Assembly (NCBI RefSeq): GCF_000020565.1
Contig: NC_010830.1
Coordinates: 1,220,001 to 1,284,000, forward strand
Source: Candidatus Amoebophilus asiaticus 5a2
Lineage (GTDB): Bacteria > Bacteroidota > Bacteroidia > Cytophagales > Amoebophilaceae
DNA: 64,000 nucleotides
Direction: 5' to 3'
Below the pieces are notes generated by a model. It saw only the letters and a program-made list of their open reading frames with translations, had not been told where the DNA came from and made no database searches. Each line of letters opens with the position of its first letter. Within the stretch, counting starts at the first letter, position 1. A program made the position numbers and the translations under genes. Shown in pieces: positions 9,372 through 19,380 of this stretch.

Positions 9372-11888
9372 CTAACTAAAAGCAAGAAGACTGTCTTCAT
9401 TATCAAAATCAAATACCTCATCTTCTTGAACCATTTGGTTTCGTTTATAATCGAATAGATAAGCATATTTTTCCTTAAACCTCTGGTTGCGCTCATATTG
9501 TCTGTTCTGAATGTCTTCTGGTAGTAACGTACAATATCTATTAAATTGATAAGCTTCTTCTTGAAGGGACTGTACTTTTTGCAGGAATATAGCAGCTAAC
9601 TTATTAGCTCTAGCTAAGTTCTTAGCAAGGTCTGCTTCTTCTGTTGGTGTTAAACCATCCATCTGTAAAGCCTCCTCTATATAGGCTGCTTCACTTACAG
9701 CTTTCATCTGTGCCATTTTATAGGTTTCCTCTATCTGCTTGAGTATATTATGGGTTTGGTTACAGAGCGTCTTATTAATTAGCTCATTAACAATGGCTTC
9801 TGCTAATACAACATTCTTTTTCCCAAAGCTCGAATATACGTTATTATGGAGTATATGTTGCTTGATGTAGGGTATTATACCTGTTTCTTTTTGATGATTC
9901 TCGATCGTAGTTATGTATTTCGGTTTTCGTAAGCGCACACAGCTAACCATCAACTTAGGTTGTGTATATAGTTGATGACGCCAGCCTATAAATTGCGCCA
10001 TTGTTTCTTCAAGTTGTCTATAAGCTTCGCCATGTAAAGTAGCATGTCTATCTGCCCGATCCCGTTCTTTTTGTATCAGCAAGGCTTGCCAGTTACTAAG
10101 CAAGGTGCCTTCAATTCCATCCATTTCTGTGGCATATATTTTTTCTTTTAAGGGTAGGAACGATTTAAGTTTGAAAATACGTAATAACTCCGCTTCATTT
10201 CTAGCTTTCATAAACCAATAGATAGCATGCGCAAGGTCCTTGTCTGTTCCTTGACCTTTTTTATACATAATTCCTAAATAGGTTTGTGAATTTCTATCAC
10301 CTTGCTTAGCAGCCTTTTCATACCATTTCCTCGCTTTTTCATAATCACGCTCAACTCCTTTAGCATTATAATAAATATAACCTAGACTATCTTGTGCATC
10401 TCTGTTGCCTTGGTTCGCTGCTTTAATATACCATTCTATTGCTTTCTGATAGTCTTGTCGAACACCCTTTCCATGATAGTACATATGTCCTAAACTGGTT
10501 TGGGCATATGAATTTTTTTGGTTAGCAGCTTTGGTAAGCCATTTGATTGATTCTTGATAATCGCATACAGTACCTTCTTCCTGTTTATAGATGATTCCTA
10601 AATTATATTGTGCAACTGTATTGCCTTGATCGGCAGCCTTTGTATACCATTCTATTGCTTTTTCATAATTAGGATCAACGCCTTTACCTTCTTTATATAT
10701 ATATCCCAAACTGTTCTGTGCAGCTATGTTTCCTTGATTGGCGGCCTTTGTATACCATTCTATTGCTTTTTTATAATCACGCTTAACGCCCAACCCTTTT
10801 TTATACATAAGCCCTAAATTGGTTTGTGCTAAAGTATTTCCTGCTCGTGCATATGCCTTTACACTACTAACAATCTCTCTATATATAGTATGATCTTTTG
10901 CTTGTTTGGAGAAATGTAACAAGAAATAAACATACCGCTCATCCTCTTGAAGTTTTGCTTGTATGCCTTGCCAGCTAAAAGGATCAACGAGGCTTTGCAT
11001 AAGCGGAGGTATTTTTATTTTTGAGTAACGGGTAATAATTTCTTCCTGTGCGAGGGCATCATTGGTGTTAGCTAATTCAGCCAATTTACTTGTATCCATA
11101 GCACTGTACTGAGCAAGAATAATTTCTGTGCTACTTTGTTGGTTGTGTATTGCTTCTGTTTTTGCTTTCTTTGAAGCACTAGCAGATTCTTTTACTCTTG
11201 GACGTTTGTTGCTTTTCGCATCATCTTTATTTTCTCTAATAGCAGCTTCATATTGTTTGCTTGCTGTATCTTCTTGCATGATTGGCAGCAATGCAGTGTC
11301 TGGGAAGGGTTGTTTGTCAGTTGTAGGGGGCAGCGTTTCAATACTTTCTTGTACTATTTTGCAAGGGCGCGTCAAGAATTCTATGGGACTCTGGTTGGTA
11401 TTTTTAATCCAGCTTACAGTATGTTGTTGGATAGTAGCACCTGCACTATTCAAAAGCTCAAAAGTGATGCTTACTGCATTAACATCCACAGCTGGTAGCA
11501 GACTAAAATTTACAATTAGGGCTTCATCTTCTGTATCTAATACGTTGGTTTGTGTTAAAGAACTTAAGCTTATAGACTTACTTGGTACACTTTTAAGCGC
11601 TCTTCCTGAATAACTATAGTACAGCTCGTTCTCACTACCAGTAAGCGTAATTTTTAATTGATACCTATCAAGTCTAGTACTTGTTGCATGTTGAGCAAGG
11701 CTAAAGCTAGCTTCTATATTTTTTTCTTCTCCTACTATATTAGTGAAAGGTATTTCCATAACAATATCATTGTCCTCTTGATAAGAGTTGTCTACATTGC
11801 TAGTACAAGAAGCCATGTGTAAGGTTAATATGAGTGCTATGCGCCTGCCTGCAATCTGTAAGTATTTTCTTGATATCAATGCCTTCAT
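9372..11888 (-). CDS. Sel1-repeat lipoprotein, family member 2 (838 aa)
   Basis: The signal sequence ends LTLHMASC (Cys28), a good lipobox. The shared N-terminal domain (KITLTGSENE, EDEALIVNFSLLPAV, ITFELLNSAGA) covers about 40-165. A Ser/Lys-rich linker carries a basic patch (KSNKRPRVKESASASKKAK) that could be an NLS-like or simply a disordered segment. The signature DPFSWQGI is near 310-317. Six Sel1 repeats (AQTNLGLMYKKG to SQTYLGIMYKKG) span about 346-563. The C-terminal shared domain (QKETGIIPYIKQHI) and an acidic tail follow. It is collinear with the protein at 1290-3809 and faces the second terminase-Sel1 gene at 12823 in the same divergent layout. No catalytic motif is seen; surface or secreted scaffold is inference. 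Confidence 0.85.
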   Translation of the reverse strand: MKALISRKYLQIAGRRIALILTLHMASCTSNVDNSYQEDNDIVMEIPFTNIVGEEKNIEASFSLAQHATSTRLDRYQLKITLTGSENELYYSYSGRALKSVPSKSISLSSLTQTNVLDTEDEALIVNFSLLPAVDVNAVSITFELLNSAGATIQQHTVSWIKNTNQSPIEFLTRPCKIVQESIETLPPTTDKQPFPDTALLPIMQEDTASKQYEAAIRENKDDAKSNKRPRVKESASASKKAKTEAIHNQQSSTEIILAQYSAMDTSKLAELANTNDALAQEEIITRYSKIKIPPLMQSLVDPFSWQGIQAKLQEDERYVYFLLHFSKQAKDHTIYREIVSSVKAYARAGNTLAQTNLGLMYKKGLGVKRDYKKAIEWYTKAANQGNIAAQNSLGYIYKEGKGVDPNYEKAIEWYTKAADQGNTVAQYNLGIIYKQEEGTVCDYQESIKWLTKAANQKNSYAQTSLGHMYYHGKGVRQDYQKAIEWYIKAANQGNRDAQDSLGYIYYNAKGVERDYEKARKWYEKAAKQGDRNSQTYLGIMYKKGQGTDKDLAHAIYWFMKARNEAELLRIFKLKSFLPLKEKIYATEMDGIEGTLLSNWQALLIQKERDRADRHATLHGEAYRQLEETMAQFIGWRHQLYTQPKLMVSCVRLRKPKYITTIENHQKETGIIPYIKQHILHNNVYSSFGKKNVVLAEAIVNELINKTLCNQTHNILKQIEETYKMAQMKAVSEAAYIEEALQMDGLTPTEEADLAKNLARANKLAAIFLQKVQSLQEEAYQFNRYCTLLPEDIQNRQYERNQRFKEKYAYLFDYKRNQMVQEDEVFDFDNEDSLLAFS

Positions 11889-12822
11889 ATAATTATCTAT
11901 AGTAAGTTAATGGACGTAATTAATCCTTTGCTTCCAAATGGTTATGTTATTTGTGAAACAGAAATCCAAGCATATATCTGCATTGGTTGGGGCCTCTCCA
12001 TAATATACTTTTATAATAAGCCGGTCTGTAATTAAATTAGATTTAAATACTATTGCAACTAAATGCTTGGGGTAAGTGTTAGGTTTTATAAGCAGATATA
12101 AAAATATATTTTACCATTTTCTATAATAAGTAGTTCTTTTCCTCTCACTCGTATTTATGTACTGTGCTGTATAATCTTAAAATTGCTTTCTTTAATTCTA
12201 TATTTTATAGGTTATAACAACAGCCGCCCGGTAAAACTAGAAACAACTCAGCGGTTATAAATCTCTATACAATTCTAGTATGTTCCTAGATTTCTAATGT
12301 TTGATTAGAGGTATGTAAGATATTCACATAATAGCAGTGCCCACTAGTATATTGCAAATTTTAATAGCAGAATATTTTTAAATAACTCCGTTACCTTTAG
12401 GTTAAATTATTCATTATTCCTACTAGAATCCTCAAACATGAAAAGATCATTAGCTGAAATATGCTAAATATTAATATCGCGCTTGCAGTAACCATGTAGT
12501 TAGAGTAATATGAACGGCGCAAAAGCATATTTTATCCATAATCTGTTTCTAGTTGTTAAGTGTATATATTAACATGTTTATATGTGCCTATTATAGCCAG
12601 TATGCTGGATGTATGTAAAATTAGTTTTGATTAAATTTTTCTAAACTTTTATTCAAATTTGTACTATTAGCGTTGCCTTATATATATTCTAAATTAGGAT
12701 AAGGCTACCTATGCAATTCATATAAGTAGGTACTTGTACATACAGCATAAATACCTTATTTTATATATAAGTATATATCCTTTCTATACCAATTCTTAAA
12801 GTCCAGAACCAACATAATCAGC
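11889..12822. promoter_or_regulatory. Long divergent intergenic region of gene pair 2
   Basis: About 930 bp with no supported coding frame or tRNA-like sequence. It must hold the promoters of both divergent lipoprotein genes. It is twice as long as the matching gap of pair 1. I saw no repeats or decayed genes in it that I could name. Confidence 0.4.
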
Positions 12823-15800
12823 ATGAATGAGAATCACTTTTTAAGCCGAAAATGGCTTAATCGTATACTAGTTATAGGATTAAGTTTAACATTAACACTT
12901 GGTCTATTACCTCTAGAAGGTTGTTTAGAATTTCAGAATCCAATTATGCCTATGCAACAAGGCCAAGGGAAAATGGATTTTAAATCTTCTGTACAGCAAT
13001 CTGATAAACAACTTAGCGATTTAAAGGATACTTCTGTAGCGTTAGCTGATGAGCCCATTGCTAACAATGAAGATTTATCAGGTAATCCTATTCAGGAAAA
13101 ACAAGAAGATGTGGATGCGAGTATAGCTATCCAACCATCTACAAAAACACAAGGAGAACAAGAAAAAGATTTTTTAGTACTAGCTGGTAAGCCTGCAATT
13201 AGTTCACAGTATTTATCTAGCGATAAAGCTTCAATTATACAAGAGCAGGAGCCAGTAAATACAACAATTCAAGCCGAGCAGCCTTCTATAAACAGGAACC
13301 CTAGTACTTTTCTTTTTCCTAGACATAATAGAACGGCAGCTAGTAAAGAAGACCAGACAGCAGGCATTAAAAAACAGTTAGATACATACGCTATAAGCCA
13401 GACAGAAGTATTAAAAGCTAATCAGCACAGAGCTAGCCAAGAGCGTAAAGAAAGTAGCAGCGCAGTAAAATCTCTACAATTAGCTCCACGTTTACGTAGT
13501 GAAATTATAAAGCTACTTGCAAGCAAAGGCATTTTAAAAACAGATAAAGTATTACAAGAACTAGGCGATAATGATCTTGTTTGGGTTACGCTTGCTGGTA
13601 ATAGTATGCTGTCTGTTGCTATAAGCCAGGTTGAAAGCCAGAATAATTTTAATGAAGCCAGCTTTATCAATGCTGATGCTCAAGTGGGGCTGCTACGTAT
13701 GAGAATCATACAAATGCTTTCTAATGCAGGAAATAAGATAGCTATATCACTAAATAGTAAGATTGAAATTGTCTCAGAAAATATTACCGAGAATAAAGGC
13801 TATTGGGCTCATATAAGCTCTCCTACTCAAAATACTAAGGATGGAGGAAGAAGCGGTGAAATTGTTATACAATTTAGAGCAAAAGAATATAAAACATTTT
13901 TAAAGCCACAGCAAAATAGGGTAGGGACTACGCAAAGAATTAAAGGCAGCTCGTTAGCAGAAAAAAGCCAAGAAAGAAAAGGGAATAATAATGGATATAG
14001 TAACAAAAAGAGCGCTCGGAAAAAATTAGGAGAACAGGAAGTTATAAAAGGCCAGTTATCAGGTAAATCTTTTAAGCTAGGTAATGGAGATAAAGTTACC
14101 TTTTACAAACAAGGAGAAGAAAGATTATTGAAAGCAAAGATCAAGAAGAATGATAATAAGGGTAAAAGGAGCGAAGAAGTATTACCTGTACGTATTGCAC
14201 CTGGTATTAGCTTAAGAAAAATACTTAATGCTGAACAAAAATATATCGATAGATATATAAAAGTTGTTACTCCTAGTCCTACTAGTAAAGATAGACAACC
14301 TTATGTAATGATAGGAGAATTCTCTGGGTTAAACGGAGGAGGAGAAGATGATGATATGGATGAAGAAGAGCGCTTTTCAGTTCCAACTACCCCAGATATA
14401 TCACAAGATAGCTATGAGAATAGAGAAGATGAAGAAAAAAAGATGGATGTAGTAAATGAAGAGGGGGTAAAAGAAGAACAGGAAGATGACTTTTCAGTTC
14501 CAACTACGCCAGATATATCGGAAGATAGTTATGATCGTATAGGATGGGGGGATGGTGTAGGTGAAGCAAAATACTTCTTTCCAACTACCCCTGACATATC
14601 ACAAGATAGCGAAGAACATAGCTCTAACTTAAGTAGCACAATTAGTTCAAGTAGCTCAAGCAGTTCATATAGTGCAAGTAGCACAAAAACAAAGAAAAGG
14701 AGGGTAATAGTCAGCGAAAGTGATGGAGAAGGTGAGGATAATATAGCAACAGAGAAGATAGATGATAAAGAAAAGGAGATGGACATAGTACATGAAGGAA
14801 GAGAAGAACAAGAATGGGGAGATGATATACTAGTCCCAATTACTCCTGATATATCAGGAGATAGCTATGAGCGTAGAGGATGGGGTGATGATGTAGATGA
14901 ACGAGAACACTTCTTTCCAACTACACCAGATATATCACAACATAGCGAGGAATATGGGGGTAGAGAAAAGGGATATACCCCCAGCACTACCAGTTCAAGC
15001 AGCTCAAGTAGCTCAGGTACTTCAAGTAGTTTAAGCAGCACAAAAACAAAGAAAAAAAGGATAATAGTCAGCGAAGGTGAAGAAGATGAGATGGGTATAG
15101 TAACAGAGGAAATGGATGAAAAAGGAAAGGAAGAAGAAAAGGAGATAGGCATAGTAGAGGAAAAAAGAAAACAAACAAACAAAAGAAAACTCCAAACAGA
15201 AAAAGGTTGGAAAAGCACATCAGAAAGTAAAAAGCAAAAAAAAGGAACAGATGAGGAGACGATGTTAGAGGATTTTGATAAGCCTTCTAATAATCCAGAT
15301 AGAAGTAGCAAGCAAGAGATTAGATTATTACTAAAAAAATTACTATTAACAGACATAGGAAATATTCTATCTGTTAAAGACGTTGAAGCGGAAAAAGTAT
15401 TAAACTTATTTCTAGCTAAATCACCAAAAGAACGAGACGAATTCCTAGCAGCTGCTGAAGATGAGAATAATGCCGAGGGGCAGTTTTTAGTTGCTGAATC
15501 CAAGTTTGCAACATCTGGCCGAATTTATCGTGGGCTTAAAAACTCAAAAAAACCTTTAACGGATATTAAGCAACTGCGTAACCTCCTTTATGAATCTATT
15601 AGACTCTATATAAAAGCATTTTTTAACGGAGATACTCGTTCTGAATACCAACTTAAATTATTAAAGGATACAAGTCTATTTAATGATATTATTCAAAAGC
15701 TTGGAAGAGAAGCGAGTAAAGGAGAAGTAATAGGAAATACTGAAAAAGCTGAAAAAGCACAGCAGTCGCTTACAAGATTAAAGAAAGCAGGATTATATGC

Positions 15801-18201
15801 TTATCCCTATGAAAATGAGATTAAGGATTTAAAGGATGCATATAAGAAAGCTGTAATAGCTGCTATCCGTCATATACATAGGAAGAAAGGGATAACAGAC
15901 AAGATGGTTGAGAATGTATACAAAGCCTTTTTACTAGATGCTGTAAAAAGCTTTAGAATGGGTACTACATTTTTACAAATTTCCGATATCGTTTTTATGG
16001 ATGTTGATCGGTCAAAGGCACCTAAATTTATTTTGTGGGGTGGAAAAAACTCAATGGGACAACAACCTGCTGCCACAGAAATTACTGGGCCATTGTTTGT
16101 GTCTAAGAGTACCAATAATTATGATGATGCTGTAATGAGTATTGATACTTCTTCAACCGGCGAGGATGAAACGGCTTATTGTGTAGCTAAGCGTAGCGGA
16201 GACTATTATTTTATATTAGCTCTAGGAGGTATGGAAGGAGGATATGTTACTGAACGAAAGCCAGAAGGTCATAGTGACAAAGTTGCTGAAGCATTAATAG
16301 AAATTGCCTTAGAATATGGGATTAAAACTGTAGTAGTTGAGCATATCCATGAAAAAAGTTTTATCAACACTTTACAAAAAAAGTGGGTAGAAAAAGCATA
16401 TACTTTATCGTTGGATGTTAACAATTTAAAATTTGTTCCAGATATACCAAAAGGAGAAAAAGAGGAACGAATTAAAAATGCGCTTTGTCCTCTATTAAGT
16501 GAACACAAGCTTATTATGCATAATCAGGCTCTTATAGAAGATTTGAAGCCAGTGCCAACAAAGGAGTTACATTATAAATTTTTTTACCAGCTAATGGCTA
16601 TCAGGTTAAAAGAATATAAAGATATTGCAGGAGGTTTGCTAAAGCCACAACATGATGATCGGCTAGATGCTGTAGCTGCTGCAATTGATTATTTAAAGAA
16701 ATCTGCGAAGGAAAAGAAAGTTTTCGAAAACAAATTGAAAGAGACTGAGAATGAAGATAATCCCAATTATGTTAAATCGCTATTGTATGTAGCAAAGAGA
16801 TATATGAAAGGAGATGTAAGCACGACTAACGGTGGTATACAGATAGTAGAAAAAGATTATAAACAGGCACTCAAGTTTTATGAAAAGTTTTACCAAGTTT
16901 ATGAAAATATAAAAGATAAGAGCAGTATTGAAAAGAGCCAATTTAAGCATGATTATTCAGAAGCATTATTTAGTATGGGCAAGCTATATGAGCATGGTTG
17001 GGGAGACCTACCTAAAGAGCCAGCTAAGGCAGAAGGTTTTTATATCCAAGCTTCTAACCTTGGAAATGCAGCGGCAAGTTATAGACTTTATGAGAAATAT
17101 TTAAAAGATAAAGGTAAATCTGAATCTGAAAGAGTAAAACAGATAAGCAATTTAATCGATTTGTGTCGAAGAGCAAAAATAGAATTTCCAGACGGCCAAG
17201 AGGAGTTAACAGACTTTGAAAAGGAACGAAAACAATCTGAAGCAGCTAGGCGATATAAACTTGCTAAACTATATGACACATTATCTACTGAGCAAAATGG
17301 TACATTGGAGAAAGATAATTCTAGAAATAAAGCACGTAAATTCTATCTAGGAGCATCTAAAATTGGCAATAAAAAGGCACAATATAGATTGGGTATTCTA
17401 TATCGCAACGAGAATAATCTAAGTGATGCATTTAAATTATTAGAGGAAAGTGCTAAACAAGAATATATGCCTGCACAAAACATATTAGGGCAAATGTATT
17501 ACGAAATTAACGCTGACAAAGAAAAGGACTATCCAGAAGCGTTTGGTTGGACCTTGCGGGCAGCATTACAAGATAATCCAGCAGCACAATGTAGGCTGGC
17601 TAGAATGTATAAAAATGCCCATGGTGTAAAGAGGCCCAATTATCAACTAGCGCTTAAGTGGTACTTAAAAGCTGCTGGACCTAGTCTTAAACTTAAACAA
17701 AAGGATGAAGCAAGAAGAGTCCAAGTTTATGCACTTTATAAATTAGGTAAGATGTATGAAAAAGGGCGTGGGGTAGAACCACCAATAAAAGATTTCCAAA
17801 AGGCAAAAAAATATTATATCGACGCTAGTAATTTAGGACAACTGGAGAAAGCACAATTTAACTTGGCTAGATTGTATGAGGATGAAGGAAATGCAGGTTT
17901 TGCAAACGTGTTTTATATATCAGCAGCAAAGAAAGGGCATAAAAGGGCAAAAGAAAAAGTAAATTTAATACATAGTGAATATGAGAAACAACTAGCAATC
18001 TTAAGACAAAGAAAGCTTGAAATAGAGGTGATGAAGCTAAAGGCAGAAATAGGACGGTTGACACTATCACCCCAGGAGGAGTCAGGGTTACAAGAGAAAG
18101 AAAAAGACTTATTAGGAAAAGAAAAGGATTTAGAGGAAAAATTAAAAGAGTTAGTTTTAGAAGATGCGAGTGTAACATCACCTGTACAAGTCAAGATTTA
18201 A
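12823..18201 (+). CDS. Lipoprotein with T7-type terminase nuclease domain and Sel1 repeats (1792 aa), copy 2
   Basis: The N-terminus ends LLPLEGC (Cys34), the same odd lipobox as copy 1. Residues about 500-790 hold an acidic, Ser-rich repeat region with five TPDIS units (TTPDISQDS), poly-Ser runs and two basic KTKK(R/K)R patches. The terminase-like nuclease domain lies at about 1095-1295: MSIDTSSTGEDETAY (Asp1108), ALGGMEGGY, VVVEHIHEKSF (Glu1173), FYQLMAIR, KPQHDDRLD (Asp1278/1279/1282). All putative metal ligands are kept. About ten Sel1-like repeats follow, then a Glu/Lys coiled coil. No ATPase motor domain is present. The stop codon lies inside the terminal repeat of the IS at 18194, so the original C-terminus was probably longer. 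Export is inferred from the signal; the role is unknown. Confidence 0.85.
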   Translation: MNENHFLSRKWLNRILVIGLSLTLTLGLLPLEGCLEFQNPIMPMQQGQGKMDFKSSVQQSDKQLSDLKDTSVALADEPIANNEDLSGNPIQEKQEDVDASIAIQPSTKTQGEQEKDFLVLAGKPAISSQYLSSDKASIIQEQEPVNTTIQAEQPSINRNPSTFLFPRHNRTAASKEDQTAGIKKQLDTYAISQTEVLKANQHRASQERKESSSAVKSLQLAPRLRSEIIKLLASKGILKTDKVLQELGDNDLVWVTLAGNSMLSVAISQVESQNNFNEASFINADAQVGLLRMRIIQMLSNAGNKIAISLNSKIEIVSENITENKGYWAHISSPTQNTKDGGRSGEIVIQFRAKEYKTFLKPQQNRVGTTQRIKGSSLAEKSQERKGNNNGYSNKKSARKKLGEQEVIKGQLSGKSFKLGNGDKVTFYKQGEERLLKAKIKKNDNKGKRSEEVLPVRIAPGISLRKILNAEQKYIDRYIKVVTPSPTSKDRQPYVMIGEFSGLNGGGEDDDMDEEERFSVPTTPDISQDSYENREDEEKKMDVVNEEGVKEEQEDDFSVPTTPDISEDSYDRIGWGDGVGEAKYFFPTTPDISQDSEEHSSNLSSTISSSSSSSSYSASSTKTKKRRVIVSESDGEGEDNIATEKIDDKEKEMDIVHEGREEQEWGDDILVPITPDISGDSYERRGWGDDVDEREHFFPTTPDISQHSEEYGGREKGYTPSTTSSSSSSSSGTSSSLSSTKTKKKRIIVSEGEEDEMGIVTEEMDEKGKEEEKEIGIVEEKRKQTNKRKLQTEKGWKSTSESKKQKKGTDEETMLEDFDKPSNNPDRSSKQEIRLLLKKLLLTDIGNILSVKDVEAEKVLNLFLAKSPKERDEFLAAAEDENNAEGQFLVAESKFATSGRIYRGLKNSKKPLTDIKQLRNLLYESIRLYIKAFFNGDTRSEYQLKLLKDTSLFNDIIQKLGREASKGEVIGNTEKAEKAQQSLTRLKKAGLYAYPYENEIKDLKDAYKKAVIAAIRHIHRKKGITDKMVENVYKAFLLDAVKSFRMGTTFLQISDIVFMDVDRSKAPKFILWGGKNSMGQQPAATEITGPLFVSKSTNNYDDAVMSIDTSSTGEDETAYCVAKRSGDYYFILALGGMEGGYVTERKPEGHSDKVAEALIEIALEYGIKTVVVEHIHEKSFINTLQKKWVEKAYTLSLDVNNLKFVPDIPKGEKEERIKNALCPLLSEHKLIMHNQALIEDLKPVPTKELHYKFFYQLMAIRLKEYKDIAGGLLKPQHDDRLDAVAAAIDYLKKSAKEKKVFENKLKETENEDNPNYVKSLLYVAKRYMKGDVSTTNGGIQIVEKDYKQALKFYEKFYQVYENIKDKSSIEKSQFKHDYSEALFSMGKLYEHGWGDLPKEPAKAEGFYIQASNLGNAAASYRLYEKYLKDKGKSESERVKQISNLIDLCRRAKIEFPDGQEELTDFEKERKQSEAARRYKLAKLYDTLSTEQNGTLEKDNSRNKARKFYLGASKIGNKKAQYRLGILYRNENNLSDAFKLLEESAKQEYMPAQNILGQMYYEINADKEKDYPEAFGWTLRAALQDNPAAQCRLARMYKNAHGVKRPNYQLALKWYLKAAGPSLKLKQKDEARRVQVYALYKLGKMYEKGRGVEPPIKDFQKAKKYYIDASNLGQLEKAQFNLARLYEDEGNAGFANVFYISAAKKGHKRAKEKVNLIHSEYEKQLAILRQRKLEIEVMKLKAEIGRLTLSPQEESGLQEKEKDLLGKEKDLEEKLKELVLEDASVTSPVQVKI

Positions 18202-19380
18202 ACTGACAGACAGATTACAACAGGGGATGCAAATTGTCAGCATACTCTAGCCTGTCTGGTGTGCTAGAAAGATACAACAACTCGTTGTTCTTTTCCAAGG
18301 CTAAGTGCTTACTGTCTTTAAAAGTTTGCATAGGCGTTTTCCCATAACAATACTTTCCACTATGACTTCGCTCATTGTTGTAGTAATATAACCACTCATC
18401 CAAATCACGCTGCAATTCTTCTAAGCTGGTATATATCTTTTTTCTCATAGCTGTGTCATAAAACTCAGTCTTCATTGTTTTATGAAAACGTTCACACATG
18501 CCATTAGTCTGTGGTGAGTAGGCTTTAGTAGTAGTATGTTCTATTCCCTCTACACTTAAGAACAGCTCATAAGCATGATTCTCTAAGGTTCCTTTATATT
18601 CTGTGCCTCTGTCGGTCATAATACGCAAAACAGGTATTCCTTGCTCAGCATACCAAGGCAATACCCGCTCATTTAAGATATGAGCGGAAGTTATAGCTGT
18701 TTTTTCTGTATATAGCTTAGCCTCTGCTACTCTAGTGTAAGAGTCAATATAAGTTTGTCCATATACTTTACCTATACCTTTAAAATTACCCACATAATAA
18801 GTATCCTGACATCCTAAGTAGCCTGGATGAGCCGTCTCTATCTCTCCATGGGCTTCTTGAAGCTGCTTCTTATTCTCTAAAGCTTTTAGCTGTGCTTCTG
18901 TTAAAACCATACCATCTTGAGCCATCTTAGCTTCTAAAGCTGTTAATCGCTTTTTAAGGTTGTTTAGATCATTGCGAAGCCATATAGATCTTACTCCTCC
19001 AGCAGATACAAGTATACCTTGCTTTTTTAGCTCATTGGACACTCTTTCTTGTCCATAGGCTGGATATTCTATAGCCATATTCAGTACTGCCTTTTCTATA
19101 GTAGGGTCTACTCGATTGGCAAGGATTGGCTTTCGACGTGTTAATTCATAAAGCCCTTCTTCACCACCCTTCTCATAGAGTTCCTTAAAGCGATAATAGC
19201 TATCTCGGCTATAGCCCATGGTCTTACAAGCTGAGGATACATTGCCTAACCTTTTTGCTAACTCTAATAAACCCAATTTAGGTTTTATGATTTTCTGGTT
19301 TAAGTTCATTTTCTTCTCTAGTTTAGTTTTTGGTTTACTCCAAGTATAATAAATTTTATTGTACCTGTCAGTTTAAATCT
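18194..19380 (-). mobile_element. IS481-type element, 1187 bp, 16-bp perfect terminal repeats
   Basis: AGATTTAAACTGACAG at 18194-18209 is the exact reverse complement of 19365-19380, and the two enclose a single transposase gene. No obvious target duplication is visible, which may reflect later rearrangement. The left end overlaps the last codons and stop of the terminase-Sel1 gene. Confidence 0.85.
18215..19309 (-). CDS. IS481-type transposase (364 aa)
   Basis: An N-terminal helix-turn-helix (VSSACKTMGYSRDSYYRF) of the leucine-zipper/HTH type precedes an rve integrase core. Acidic residues are seen at TYIDSYTRV, MTDRGTEYKG and NGMCERFHKTM, followed by the usual YNNERSHSGKYCYGKTPMQ tail. The gene is intact and sits between perfect inverted repeats. 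Its decayed relatives lie at 8929-9272 and about 27552-27650, so the element has been active in this genome. Confidence 0.9.
   Translation of the reverse strand: MNLNQKIIKPKLGLLELAKRLGNVSSACKTMGYSRDSYYRFKELYEKGGEEGLYELTRRKPILANRVDPTIEKAVLNMAIEYPAYGQERVSNELKKQGILVSAGGVRSIWLRNDLNNLKKRLTALEAKMAQDGMVLTEAQLKALENKKQLQEAHGEIETAHPGYLGCQDTYYVGNFKGIGKVYGQTYIDSYTRVAEAKLYTEKTAITSAHILNERVLPWYAEQGIPVLRIMTDRGTEYKGTLENHAYELFLSVEGIEHTTTKAYSPQTNGMCERFHKTMKTEFYDTAMRKKIYTSLEELQRDLDEWLYYYNNERSHSGKYCYGKTPMQTFKDSKHLALEKNNELLYLSSTPDRLEYADNLHPLL

Noticed and set aside
11128..11613. 161-codon plus-strand frame inside Sel1 lipoprotein 2
   Set aside because: Antisense shadow of the linker and N-terminal domain, with composition typical of reverse-strand reading.
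14865..15503. 212-codon minus-strand frame
   Set aside because: Antisense of the Ser/Glu-rich repeat region of terminase-Sel1 copy 2; made of Ser/Leu/Phe runs.
4281..18201. Possible prophage or terminase packaging locus
   Set aside because: Only the nuclease half is recognisable. There is no ATPase motor, portal, capsid or tail gene anywhere near, and both proteins have lipoprotein signals.
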